Source: Geodermatophilus siccatus
GTDB lineage: Bacteria; Actinomycetota; Actinomycetes; Mycobacteriales; Geodermatophilaceae
Direction of reading: 5' to 3'
DNA length: 64,000 nucleotides
Assembly (NCBI RefSeq): GCF_900103785.1
Contig: NZ_FNHE01000001.1
Coordinates: 62,001-126,000 of the forward strand
A model generated the notes under the pieces. The model saw nothing but the letters and a program-made list of their open reading frames with translations, searched no databases and was not told the origin of the DNA. This document shows, one piece after another, positions 56,921-64,000 of the stretch. Each line of letters begins with the position of its first letter. Positions within the stretch are counted from its first letter, which is position 1. A program made the position numbers and the translations under genes.

Positions 56921-57857
56921 GACCGGCGGTCTGGTCCGCGCCGCCGGTGGCGCCCTGTGGCGCCCCGCGGACGGCGGCGGCCTGGAGACCGCGCTGGTGC
57001 ACCGGCCCAAGTACGACGACTGGTCGCTGCCCAAGGGCAAGCCCGACGAGGGCGAGCACCTGCTGGAGACCGCGGTGCGCGAGGTGGCCGAGGAGACCGG
57101 GCTGGACGTCGTCGTCGGACGGCGCAGCGTGCGCACCGAGTACGAGGTGCCGGAGGGTCCCAAGCGGGTCGACTACTGGCTGATGCGGGTGGTCGGCGGC
57201 GAGTTCGAGCCCAACGCCGAGGTCGACGAGCTGCGCTGGCTGCCGGTCGAGGAGGCCTGCGCACTGGTCAGCCACGCCCACGACCGCGCCGTGCTGGCCG
57301 ACCTGGCGCGCACCGACGTCCCCCGGCAGCCCTCGCTGCTGCTGGTCCGGCACGCCAAGGCCGGCAGCAAGTCCGACTGGGACGGCCCCGACGAGCTGCG
57401 CCCGCTGGACGGCAAGGGCCGCCGGCAGGCGGCGCGGCTGGCGCGGGTGCTCCCGCTGTTCGCCCCCGTGGAGCTGCTCACCGCCGAGCGGGTCCGCTGC
57501 CGGCAGACCCTCGAGCCGCTGGCCGCCCGGCTGGGCCTGGGCATCGGCTCCCTGCCCCAGCTCGGTGAGGAGGAGTACGCCGCCGATCCGCAGGCCGCCC
57601 TCACCGCGGTCGAGCGGCTGCTCGGCCCGCGTGAGGAGCCGGGGGTGGCCGTCGTCTGCAGCCAGGGCGGGGCCATCCCGTCGGTGCTGGCGGCGCTCGG
57701 CGTCCGCTTCGCCGGCGTTCCCGGCGCGCTGCACCCGCCCGCGGCGAAGGGCAGCACGTGGGTGCTGGGCGGGCGACCGGGCGCGCTGTCGGCCGACTAC
57801 TACCGGGACTTCTCGGCCGACGCCGCCGAGGACCCGGCCTTCACCGGCCTGCGCTGA
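56910..57857 (+). CDS. mutT1: MutT1-like Nudix plus histidine-phosphatase fusion
   Basis: 315 residues in two domains. Residues ~8-140 form a Nudix domain with the box [17 protein letters not shown]. Residues ~148-310 form a histidine phosphatase domain starting [10 protein letters not shown] (RHG motif), with [13 protein letters not shown] and a late [13 protein letters not shown]. In mycobacteria MutT1 removes 8-oxo-GTP/dGTP and dinucleoside polyphosphates. The overlap with ppk means the two are made together. Confidence 0.94.
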   Translation: MPAETGGLVRAAGGALWRPADGGGLETALVHRPKYDDWSLPKGKPDEGEHLLETAVREVAEETGLDVVVGRRSVRTEYEVPEGPKRVDYWLMRVVGGEFEPNAEVDELRWLPVEEACALVSHAHDRAVLADLARTDVPRQPSLLLVRHAKAGSKSDWDGPDELRPLDGKGRRQAARLARVLPLFAPVELLTAERVRCRQTLEPLAARLGLGIGSLPQLGEEEYAADPQAALTAVERLLGPREEPGVAVVCSQGGAIPSVLAALGVRFAGVPGALHPPAAKGSTWVLGGRPGALSADYYRDFSADAAEDPAFTGLR

Positions 57858-57885
57858 CGGCGCGGACGCGGGTGGAACAGCGCGA

Positions 57886-57911
57886 GGGTGGTCAGCCGTG
57901 GACGGCCACCC
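57886..57911. terminator. Hairpin between mutT1 and leuD
   Basis: GGGTGG (57886-57891) pairs with CCACCC (57906-57911), and an inner CCGT/ACGG adds to the stem. It lies between convergent mutT1 and leuD. Short, without a U-tract. Confidence 0.45.
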
Positions 57912-57925
57912 GAGCGGCCCCGTCC

Positions 57926-58531
57926 TCAGGCCGGGAGGGCGGGCAGCGCCTTGGGCAGCCAGGCCGGACGGCGGGCCTCGAAGGCCTCGATGTCGGCCAG
58001 GTGCCGCTCGGTGAGCCCGACGTCGTCGAGGCCCTCCAGCAGCCGCCAGCGGGTGTACTCGTCGACCTCGAACGGCACGCTGTGGCCGCCGTAGGAGACG
58101 CGCCGCTCCTGCAGGTCGACGGTCACCGGCGTGCTGGGGTCGGCCTCCACCGCCGCCCACAGCGCCTCGACCTCGGCCTGCGGCAGGACGACGGTGAGCA
58201 GCCCGGACTTGGTCGAGTTGTTCTTGAAGATGTCGGCGAACCGCGAGCTGATGACCACGCGGAACCCGCCGTCGAGCAGCGCCCAGCAGGCGTGCTCGCG
58301 CGAGGAGCCGGTGCCGAAGTCGGGGCCGGCCACGAGGACCGACGCGTCGGCGTACTGCGGCTGGTTGAGCACGAAGTCCGGCTCGTTCCTGCGCCAGGCG
58401 ACGAACAGGCCGTCCTCGAACCCGGTGCGGGTGATCCGCTTCAGGTACTCGGCCGGGATGATCTGGTCGGTGTCGACGGCGCTGCGGCGCAGCGGGGCCG
58501 CGGTGCCGGTGTGCGTGGTGAAGGCGTCCAT
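57926..58531 (-). CDS. leuD: 3-isopropylmalate dehydratase small subunit
   Basis: 201 residues. LeuD completes the isopropylmalate isomerase with LeuC in leucine synthesis. [37 protein letters not shown] and [17 protein letters not shown] are the family marks. The ATG is 23 bases after the leuC stop, so leuCD is one transcript. Confidence 0.96.
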   Translation of the reverse strand: MDAFTTHTGTAAPLRRSAVDTDQIIPAEYLKRITRTGFEDGLFVAWRRNEPDFVLNQPQYADASVLVAGPDFGTGSSREHACWALLDGGFRVVISSRFADIFKNNSTKSGLLTVVLPQAEVEALWAAVEADPSTPVTVDLQERRVSYGGHSVPFEVDEYTRWRLLEGLDDVGLTERHLADIEAFEARRPAWLPKALPALPA

Positions 58532-58554
58532 GGCTCTCAGGGCTCCAGTGCGGG

Positions 58555-59979
58555 TCAGGCGGTGGCCGGGACGGGGGCGTCGGCCAGGTCGGCGGGGGCG
58601 GTCAGCTTCCCGGTCAGCGCGGTGGCCGCAGCGACCGACGGGGACACCAGGTGGGTGCGCCCGCCCTTGCCCTGCCGGCCCTGGAAGTTGCGGTTGCTGG
58701 TCGAGGCCGACCGCTCCCCGGGCTCGAGCTGGTCGGGGTTCATGCCCAGGCACATCGAGCACCCCGCGCCCCGCCACTCGGCGCCGGCTTCGGTGAACAC
58801 CCGGTCCAGGCCCTCGGCCTCCGCCTGCAGCTTGACCCCGACCGACCCGGGGACGACGAGCATCCGGGTGTCCGGGTCGATGTGCTTGCCGCGCAGCAGC
58901 TCGGCGGCGATGCGCAGGTCCTCGATGCGGCCGTTGGTGCAGGAGCCGAGGAAGACGGTGTCGACCTCGATCTCGCGCAGCGGCGTGCCGGGCGTCAGCC
59001 CCATGTAGGCCAGCGCCTGCTCGGCGGCGCGGCGCTCGCCCTCGTCGGCGATCGCCGCGGGGTCCGGGACCGACTCCGCGATCGGCAGGCCCTGGCCGGG
59101 GTTGGTGCCCCAGGTGACGTACGGCGTGAGCTCGGCGGCGTCGAGGACGACCTCGGTGTCGAAGACCGCGCCCTCGTCGGTGCGCAGCGTCTCCCAGTAC
59201 TCGACGGCGGCGTCCCAGTCGGCGCCCTGCGGGGCGTGCGGGCGGCCCCGCAGGAAGTCGAAGGTGGTCCGGTCCGGGGCGATCAGCCCGGCGCGGGCAC
59301 CGGCCTCGATCGACATGTTGCAGACCGTCATCCGGGCCTCCATCGAGAGGGCCTCGATGGCGCTGCCGCGGTACTCGATGACGTGGCCCGCGGCGCCGTT
59401 GGTGCCGATCTTCGCGATGACGGCCAGGATGACGTCCTTCGAGGACACCCCCTCGGGCAGCACGCCGTTGACGGTCACGGCCATCTGCTTGGGCCGGTAC
59501 TGCGGCAGGGTCTGCGTGGCCAGCACGTGCTCGACCTCGCTGGTGCCGATGCCGAACGCCAGCGCACCGAACGCGCCGTGCGTGGAGGTGTGGCTGTCGC
59601 CGCAGACGATCGTCATGCCCGGCTGGGTCAGCCCCAGCTGCGGTCCGATGACGTGCACGATGCCCTGGTCGCGGTCGCCCATCGGGGCCAGGCGGATGCC
59701 GAACTCGGCGGCGTTCTTCCGCAGCGCCTCGACCTGCGCGCGGCTGACCGGGTCGGCGATGGGCTTGAGGATGTCCAGCGTCGGGACGTTGTGGTCCTCG
59801 GTCGCCATCGTCAGCTCGGGGTGGCGCACCGTGCGGCCGGCGGCGCGGAGGCCGTCGAACGCCTGCGGGCTGGTCACCTCGTGCACCAGGTGCAGGTCGA
59901 TGTAGAGCAGGTCCGGCTCGCCCGCGGCGCTGCGCACGACGTGGGCGTCGTAGACCTTCTCCGCCAGGGTCTTCGGCAC
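58555..59979 (-). CDS. leuC: 3-isopropylmalate dehydratase large subunit
   Basis: 474-residue aconitase-family enzyme. It starts [14 protein letters not shown], then [35 protein letters not shown], and cluster cysteines in [14 protein letters not shown] and [13 protein letters not shown], which bind the [4Fe-4S] cluster; [17 protein letters not shown] is the family end block. The GTG start is 84 bases from the divergent IclR-family gene, the standard ndgR-leuCD arrangement. Confidence 0.97.
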   Translation of the reverse strand: MPKTLAEKVYDAHVVRSAAGEPDLLYIDLHLVHEVTSPQAFDGLRAAGRTVRHPELTMATEDHNVPTLDILKPIADPVSRAQVEALRKNAAEFGIRLAPMGDRDQGIVHVIGPQLGLTQPGMTIVCGDSHTSTHGAFGALAFGIGTSEVEHVLATQTLPQYRPKQMAVTVNGVLPEGVSSKDVILAVIAKIGTNGAAGHVIEYRGSAIEALSMEARMTVCNMSIEAGARAGLIAPDRTTFDFLRGRPHAPQGADWDAAVEYWETLRTDEGAVFDTEVVLDAAELTPYVTWGTNPGQGLPIAESVPDPAAIADEGERRAAEQALAYMGLTPGTPLREIEVDTVFLGSCTNGRIEDLRIAAELLRGKHIDPDTRMLVVPGSVGVKLQAEAEGLDRVFTEAGAEWRGAGCSMCLGMNPDQLEPGERSASTSNRNFQGRQGKGGRTHLVSPSVAAATALTGKLTAPADLADAPVPATA

Positions 59980-60031
59980 GGCTGGTCCCTCCGGGGTCGG
60001 GGCTCGCTCCGGGGCGGACGACCGGGCTGGT

Positions 60032-60050
60032 CATCTCACGCTGTGGGATG
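60032..60050. promoter_or_regulatory. Palindromic operator between leuC and IclR gene
   Basis: CATCTCAC-GCT-GTGGGATG: arms match at 7 of 8 positions. It sits in the 84-base divergent gap, close to both starts, where NdgR/AreB-type IclR proteins bind in Streptomyces. TATTGC at 60055-60060, 3 bases before the GTG, is too near the start for a normal -10, so the promoter is not resolved. Confidence 0.55.
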
Positions 60051-60063
60051 CGAGTATTGCTGT

Positions 60064-60765
60064 GTGGGACAGCCTAACCCCGTCGCCGTCTTGGACAAAG
60101 CGGTGGCCATCCTCCGCGCCGTGGCCGCCGAGCCCGCGACCCTCGCCGAGCTCGTCGAGCGCACCGGGCTGCCCCGGGCGACCGCGCACCGGCTGGCCGT
60201 GGCCCTCGAGGGGCACCGCCTGGTCCGGCGCACGCCGGCCGGCGCGTGGGCGCCCGGCCCGGCGCTGGCCGAGCTCGGCCGCGGGGTGGCCGACCTCGCC
60301 GAGCTGGCCGGCCGGCACCTGGTCGCGCTGCGGGACGCCAGCGGGGAGAGCGCCCAGTTCTACGTCCGGGACGGCGCCAGCCGGGTCTGCGTGGCCGCCG
60401 CCGAGCGGGCGCACGGGCTGCGCGACACCGTGCCGGTGGGGGCGCGGCTGCCGATGACGGCGGGCTCGGCCGCGCACGCGCTGCTCGCCTTCGCCCCCGC
60501 CGACGAGGTCACCCCGCTGCTGCCCAGCGCGAGCTTCACCGCCCGCACGCTGCTCGACGTCCGCCGCCGGGGCTGGGCGCACAGCATCGCCGAGCGCGAG
60601 CCCGGGGTCGCATCGCTGTCGGCCCCGGTGCGCGACGCCGCGGGCGGGGTCCTGGGCGCCGTCTCCATCTCCGGGCCGGTCGAGCGACTGGGCCGCCGTC
60701 CCGCCCCGGAGGTGGTCGGCGCGGTGCTCGAGGCCGCCGGCGCCATCTCGCGCGCCGCCCGCTGA
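60064..60765 (+). CDS. ndgR: IclR-family regulator (NdgR/AreB-like)
   Basis: 233 residues. The winged helix at 8-65 ([38 protein letters not shown] broken over helices) is followed by the IclR effector domain ([59 protein letters not shown]). In Streptomyces the NdgR protein at this position controls leuCD and amino-acid-dependent growth. The GTG at 60064 has no ribosome site before it. Confidence 0.9.
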   Translation: MGQPNPVAVLDKAVAILRAVAAEPATLAELVERTGLPRATAHRLAVALEGHRLVRRTPAGAWAPGPALAELGRGVADLAELAGRHLVALRDASGESAQFYVRDGASRVCVAAAERAHGLRDTVPVGARLPMTAGSAAHALLAFAPADEVTPLLPSASFTARTLLDVRRRGWAHSIAEREPGVASLSAPVRDAAGGVLGAVSISGPVERLGRRPAPEVVGAVLEAAGAISRAAR

Positions 60766-60805
60766 GCGAGGCCCCGCCACCCGCCCGCTCCCCTCCTGCA
60801 GCGTC

Positions 60806-60871
60806 GATCACGGGGGCATTGCAGGGCCTCGCGGCGTGTCCGCGCGTGCCGCCTGCCGGAAGCCCGTGATC
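60806..60871. terminator. Inverted repeat downstream of IclR gene
   Basis: GATCACGGG (60806-60814) and CCCGTGATC (60863-60871) are perfect 9-base arms around a 48-base GC-rich middle that can fold on itself (GCGGC/GCCGC). It lies between two same-direction genes (60766-60987 is otherwise empty). It may end the IclR transcript. Confidence 0.35.
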
Positions 60872-60987
60872 AACTCGGTGGGGGGACGGCGCGGGCCATC
60901 CCCGCAGGTGGCGGCCGGAGCCCGCTGCGCAGCCGCCTGACCGTCCGGGCAGTTCCCCTCCGCGGTCCCCCGGTCGAGACTGGGGCC

Positions 60988-62094
60988 ATGACCGCCACCG
61001 AGCCCACCCACCGCGGCCGCGCCCGGATCGCCGAGCCCGGGGAGGGCATCGGCCTCGACGAGCTGGCCCTGGCCACCCGCAACCACGGGATGCCGCTGGA
61101 GGCGCTGCGCTACGACGTCACGCCGCCGGGGCTGCACTACGTGCTCACCCACTACGACATCCCCGCCGTCGACCCGGCCACCTGGTCGCTCGAGGTCGGC
61201 GGCGCCGTCGGCCGCCCGCTGCGGCTGACGCTGGAGGACCTGCAGCGCCGTCCCGCCGTCACCTCCCGGGTGCTGCTCGAGTGCGCCGGCAACGGCCGCG
61301 CCCGGTTCGAGCCGCGGCCGGTGAGCCAGCCGTGGCTGCTGGAGGCCGTCGGCACCGCCGAGTGGACCGGCACGCCGCTGGCCCCGCTGCTCGAGGAGGC
61401 CGGGATCGCCGACGGGGCGGTCGACGTCGTCTTCACCGGTGCCGACCACGGGGTGGAGCGCGGCGTCGAGCAGGACTACGCGCGCGGCCTGCCGCTGGCC
61501 GAGGCGATGCGCCCGGAGGTGCTGCTGGTCTGGGGGATGAACGGGGTGCCGCTGCCGCCCCAGCACGGCGCTCCGCTGCGGCTGCTGGTGCCCGGCTGGT
61601 ACGGCATGGCGCACGTGAAGTGGCTGACCCGGGTCGAGGTCCTCGACCGGCCCTTCGACGGCTTCCAGAACGCCACGGCCTACCGGCTCAAGGTGGACGC
61701 CGGCGACCCCGGCGAGCCGGTCACCCGGATCGCGCCCCGCGCCCTGCTCAACCCGCCCGGCTGGCCGGACTTCATGACCCGCGAGCGCTTCCTGCGCCCC
61801 GGCCCGGTTCCGCTGACCGGGCGGGCGTGGTCGGGGCGGGCCCCGGTCACCGGCGTCGACGTCAGCACGGACGGCGGGGCCACCTGGTCGGCCGCCGAAC
61901 TCGCCCCGGCCGACCCGGCGCACCCCTTCGCGTGGCGGGCCTGGCAGTACCCGTGGACGGCGGAGCCGGGCACCTGGGAGCTGCTCGTCCGGGCGACCGA
62001 CGCCATGGGGAGCCAGCCCACCGAGCAGGTCTGGAACCGGCAGGGCATGGCCAACAACCTGGTGCAGCGCGTGCCGGTGACGGTCCTCGGGTGA
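60988..62094 (+). CDS. Sulfite-oxidase-family molybdopterin protein
   Basis: 368 residues of the SUOX fold. The Mo-ligand cysteine is in RVLLECAGNGRARFEP. TWSLEVGGAVGRPLRLTLEDL, GADHGVERGVEQDYARGLPLAEAM, and LLVPGWYGMAHVKWLTRVEV are typical of the molybdopterin site. The C-terminal Mo-co dimerisation domain begins near residue 245 and has VDVSTDGGATWS. No Tat signal or haem domain is present, so it is cytosolic and needs an unknown partner. Substrates besides sulfite are possible. Confidence 0.9.
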   Translation: MTATEPTHRGRARIAEPGEGIGLDELALATRNHGMPLEALRYDVTPPGLHYVLTHYDIPAVDPATWSLEVGGAVGRPLRLTLEDLQRRPAVTSRVLLECAGNGRARFEPRPVSQPWLLEAVGTAEWTGTPLAPLLEEAGIADGAVDVVFTGADHGVERGVEQDYARGLPLAEAMRPEVLLVWGMNGVPLPPQHGAPLRLLVPGWYGMAHVKWLTRVEVLDRPFDGFQNATAYRLKVDAGDPGEPVTRIAPRALLNPPGWPDFMTRERFLRPGPVPLTGRAWSGRAPVTGVDVSTDGGATWSAAELAPADPAHPFAWRAWQYPWTAEPGTWELLVRATDAMGSQPTEQVWNRQGMANNLVQRVPVTVLG

Positions 62095-62108
62095 CCGGGT
62101 CCGCTCGT

Positions 62109-62181
62109 GCCGTTCTGGAACGGCCACCCTTCAGGGACCCGCGCCGAGCTTGCGAGGCGTGGGGGGAAGGGTGGTCCTTCC
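62109..62181 (-). repeat. Dispersed intergenic repeat, type 2
   Basis: On the plus strand GCCGTTC-TG-GAACGGC is a 7-base hairpin. GGCCACCCTTC near its right and GAAGGGTGGTCC at the far end form a larger stem around CCGCGCCGAGC. The end touches the stop codon of the membrane protein gene. Same order as 27821-27887. It separates convergent genes. Confidence 0.75.
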
Positions 62182-62472
62182 TCAGTGCCCGACGGGCCGG
62201 TCCTCGTCCCCGGCGACGTCGGCGCCCGGGTCGACCACCACGGGGCGCAGCCGCGACCACAGGGCGAACGCCGCGGCGAAGACCAGCATGGCGATGCCGA
62301 CCCACAGGTTGGCGTTGAAGTCGCCGGTCTTGGCCCGGTCGTCCGGTGAGTCGCTGAACAGCCCCATGAGGACCAGCACGACGCCGTAGAAGCCGATGAG
62401 GCCGGCGATGACGTTGCGGACGTCGAAGGCCCCCGCCCGGTGCGCCCGGGGCTGCTGTCCGGTGTTGCTCAC
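62182..62472 (-). CDS. Small two-helix membrane protein
   Basis: 96 residues with two membrane helices: VIAGLIGFYGVVLVLMGLF (about 20-39) and NLWVGIAMLVFAAAFALWS (about 55-73), a short acidic loop between (SDSPDDRAKTGDFNA) and a charged tail (DPGADVAGDEDRP). Not assigned to a named family. It follows the symporter gene by 25 bases and is probably co-transcribed, so an accessory role is possible. Confidence 0.8.
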   Translation of the reverse strand: MSNTGQQPRAHRAGAFDVRNVIAGLIGFYGVVLVLMGLFSDSPDDRAKTGDFNANLWVGIAMLVFAAAFALWSRLRPVVVDPGADVAGDEDRPVGH

Positions 62473-62497
62473 GTGCGGCTCCTCTGCGGTGCGGCGG

Positions 62498-64000
62498 TCA
62501 TCGGAAGATGACGTTGAGGATGATCACCAAGACCAGGGAGATCCCGGCCAGCTTGGTCGGCGACTGGTACCAGGGCAGCCGGTGCGCGTCGGGGTCGGTG
62601 CGCTGCTCGCGCGGCGTCTCGGAGTAGACCAGTCCGGCGAGCTCGGCCACCGGCTTCGGGCGGGTCACCAGGGAGACCGCGACGCTGACGACGATGTCGA
62701 CGACGAACGCGGCGCTCGCCGCGACGAAGCTCGCGCCCTGACCGCTGAGCGGGATCACGCCCAGCGACGCCGTGCCGAACGCGTCCTCGCTGAGGAAGGC
62801 GACGAGGACGGCGGCGAGCGTGCCGGACACCAGGCCGGCCCACCCCGCGGTCGGCGTCATCCGCTTCCAGAACATGCCGAGGATGAACGTGGCGAACAGC
62901 GGCGCGTTGAAGAAGCCGAACAGCGTCTGCAGGTAGTCCATCAGGTTGCTGTAGCCGGAGGCGATCAGGGCCGTCCCGATGGCGACGACCGTCGCGCCGA
63001 CCGTGGCCCAGCGGCCGACCTGCAGGTAGTAGCGGTCCGGCTCGTCCTTCTTCACGTACGTCTGCCACAGGTCGTAGCTGAAGACCGTGTTGAAGGCCGA
63101 GATGTTGGCGGCCATGCCGGCCATGAACGCGGCCAGCATGCCGGCGATGGCGACACCGAGCAGGCCGTTGGGCAGCACGTCGCGGATCAGCGCGAGCATC
63201 GCGTCGTTGTACTGGAGCTCGCTGCTCTGCCCGGCCTTGAGCTGCTGGATCTCCGGCACCAGGACGCCGGCGATGATGCCCGGGATCACCACGATGAACG
63301 GCACGAACATCTTCGGGAACGAGCCGATGATCGGCGTGCTCCGGGCCGCGGACATCGACTTGGTCGCCATCGCGCGCTGGACCTCGACGAAGTTCGTCGT
63401 CCAGTAGCCGAACGAGAGCACGAAGCCCAGGCCGAACACGATCCCGATGACCGACCACACCGGGCTCTCGAAGGTGGACAGCTCGGTGCCGGGCCAGGAC
63501 CGCAACTGCTCCGCGTCGCCGGCCTCGGTGACCCGGTCGACGAGACCGCCGATCCCGCCGACCCGGTGCAGGCCGATCAGGGTGAGCGGCAGCAGCGCCG
63601 CGACGATGACGAAGAACTGCAGGACCTCGTTGTAGATGGCCGCCGACAGCCCGCCGAGGGTGATGTAGCTGAGGACGACGGCCGCGGCGACGATCAGCGA
63701 GACCCACAGCGGCCAGCCCAGCAGCGACTCGACGATGGTCGCCAGCAGGAACAGGTTGATGCCGGCGATGAGGATCTGGGCCAGCGCGAACGACAGCGCG
63801 TTGACCAGGTGGGCACCGGTGCCGAACCGGCGCCGCATGAACTCCGGGACGCTGCGCACCTTCGACCCGTAGTAGAAGGGCATCATCACCACGCCCAGGA
63901 ACAGCATGGCAGGGACCGCGCCGACCCAGAAGTAGTGCATGGTCGGCATGCCGAACTGCGCGCCGTTGGCGGACATGCCGATGATCTCGACCGCACCGAG
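62498..64000 (-). CDS. Sodium:solute symporter, 5' end outside window
   Basis: 500 visible residues of the SSS (SLC5-like) family, with about 13 membrane helices. Marks include FYYGSKVRSVPEFMRRRFGT, SYITLGGLSAAIYNEVLQFF, GYWTTNFVEVQRAMATKSM, GMLAAFMAGMAANISAFNTVFSYDLW and APLFATFILGMFWKRMTP. The frame is open to the end of the window (LGAVEIIG precedes an internal Met at 63976), so the true start is outside. The pattern is closer to the sugar/inositol-type SSS members than to PutP, but the substrate is not fixed. Expected in the cytoplasmic membrane. Confidence 0.92.
   Translation of the reverse strand, partial: LGAVEIIGMSANGAQFGMPTMHYFWVGAVPAMLFLGVVMMPFYYGSKVRSVPEFMRRRFGTGAHLVNALSFALAQILIAGINLFLLATIVESLLGWPLWVSLIVAAAVVLSYITLGGLSAAIYNEVLQFFVIVAALLPLTLIGLHRVGGIGGLVDRVTEAGDAEQLRSWPGTELSTFESPVWSVIGIVFGLGFVLSFGYWTTNFVEVQRAMATKSMSAARSTPIIGSFPKMFVPFIVVIPGIIAGVLVPEIQQLKAGQSSELQYNDAMLALIRDVLPNGLLGVAIAGMLAAFMAGMAANISAFNTVFSYDLWQTYVKKDEPDRYYLQVGRWATVGATVVAIGTALIASGYSNLMDYLQTLFGFFNAPLFATFILGMFWKRMTPTAGWAGLVSGTLAAVLVAFLSEDAFGTASLGVIPLSGQGASFVAASAAFVVDIVVSVAVSLVTRPKPVAELAGLVYSETPREQRTDPDAHRLPWYQSPTKLAGISLVLVIILNVIFR

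Overview
The window is about 64 kb of very GC-rich DNA from the chromosome of an actinobacterium. Gene order fits the order Geodermatophilales/Frankiales, and most likely the family Geodermatophilaceae (Blastococcus, Modestobacter or Geodermatophilus type). The support is the classic actinobacterial order DUF2469-rnhB-lepB-rplS-trmD-rimM-KH-rpsP-ffh, glnD-glnB-amtB, ftsY-smc-acyP-mutM-rnc-rpmF-DUF177-SepIVA-coaD-rsmD-recG-DAK-rpmB, and thiL/Lrp/DUF3515/ddl/gpsA/plsC/cofC/ppk/mutT1/leuDC/ndgR. Also typical are the many GTG starts and the frequent 4-base ATGA/GTGA overlaps. The genus is an inference from gene order and protein style; no 16S gene is in the window.

Layout. 1-2.95 kb is accessory: the 3' part of a CHAT-STAND protein, a small helical/hydrophobic protein, and a truncated second CHAT gene that stops at the edge of the conserved core. 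2.95-9.4 kb carries DUF2469, RNase HII, an atypical LuxR regulator, signal peptidase, L19, a Nudix hydrolase, TrmD, RimM, a KH protein and S16. 9.5-17.4 kb holds a stand-alone molybdopterin oxidoreductase with a divergent AraC regulator, ProS, a secreted acidic protein and a two-component system. 17.4-25 kb has an amidohydrolase, Ffh, a zinc-ribbon protein and the nitrogen-control group GlnD-GlnB-AmtB. 25.2-27.8 kb is an ECF-type nickel/cobalt transporter. 27.9-44.6 kb is a long core block on the minus strand (FtsY, SMC to the DAK protein), interrupted by a PhoD-like phosphatase and an EEP-family enzyme. 44.8-54 kb has L28, a kinase-like protein, an acetyltransferase, ThiL, a stand-alone RAM protein, DUF3515, a lipoprotein, Ddl, a phosphatidylcholine-synthase-like enzyme, a cystathionine lyase-like enzyme, GpsA and PlsC. 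54-64 kb has CofC/FbiD, Ppk, MutT1, LeuD-LeuC with the divergent IclR regulator, a sulfite-oxidase-fold protein, and a Na+/solute symporter cut by the window end.

The genes serve mainly translation, protein export (Ffh, FtsY, LepB), chromosome maintenance (SMC, MutM, RecG, RnhB), nitrogen sensing, metal uptake, lipid synthesis, polyphosphate metabolism and leucine synthesis. The most notable items are the degenerate CHAT-STAND locus at the left edge; a family of palindromic intergenic repeats found at eight loci just downstream of genes; a 30-bp perfect hairpin after rpmB; candidate Nur and GlnR operators in one divergent region; and a Pcs-like enzyme. No tRNA, rRNA, CRISPR array, insertion sequence or prophage was seen.
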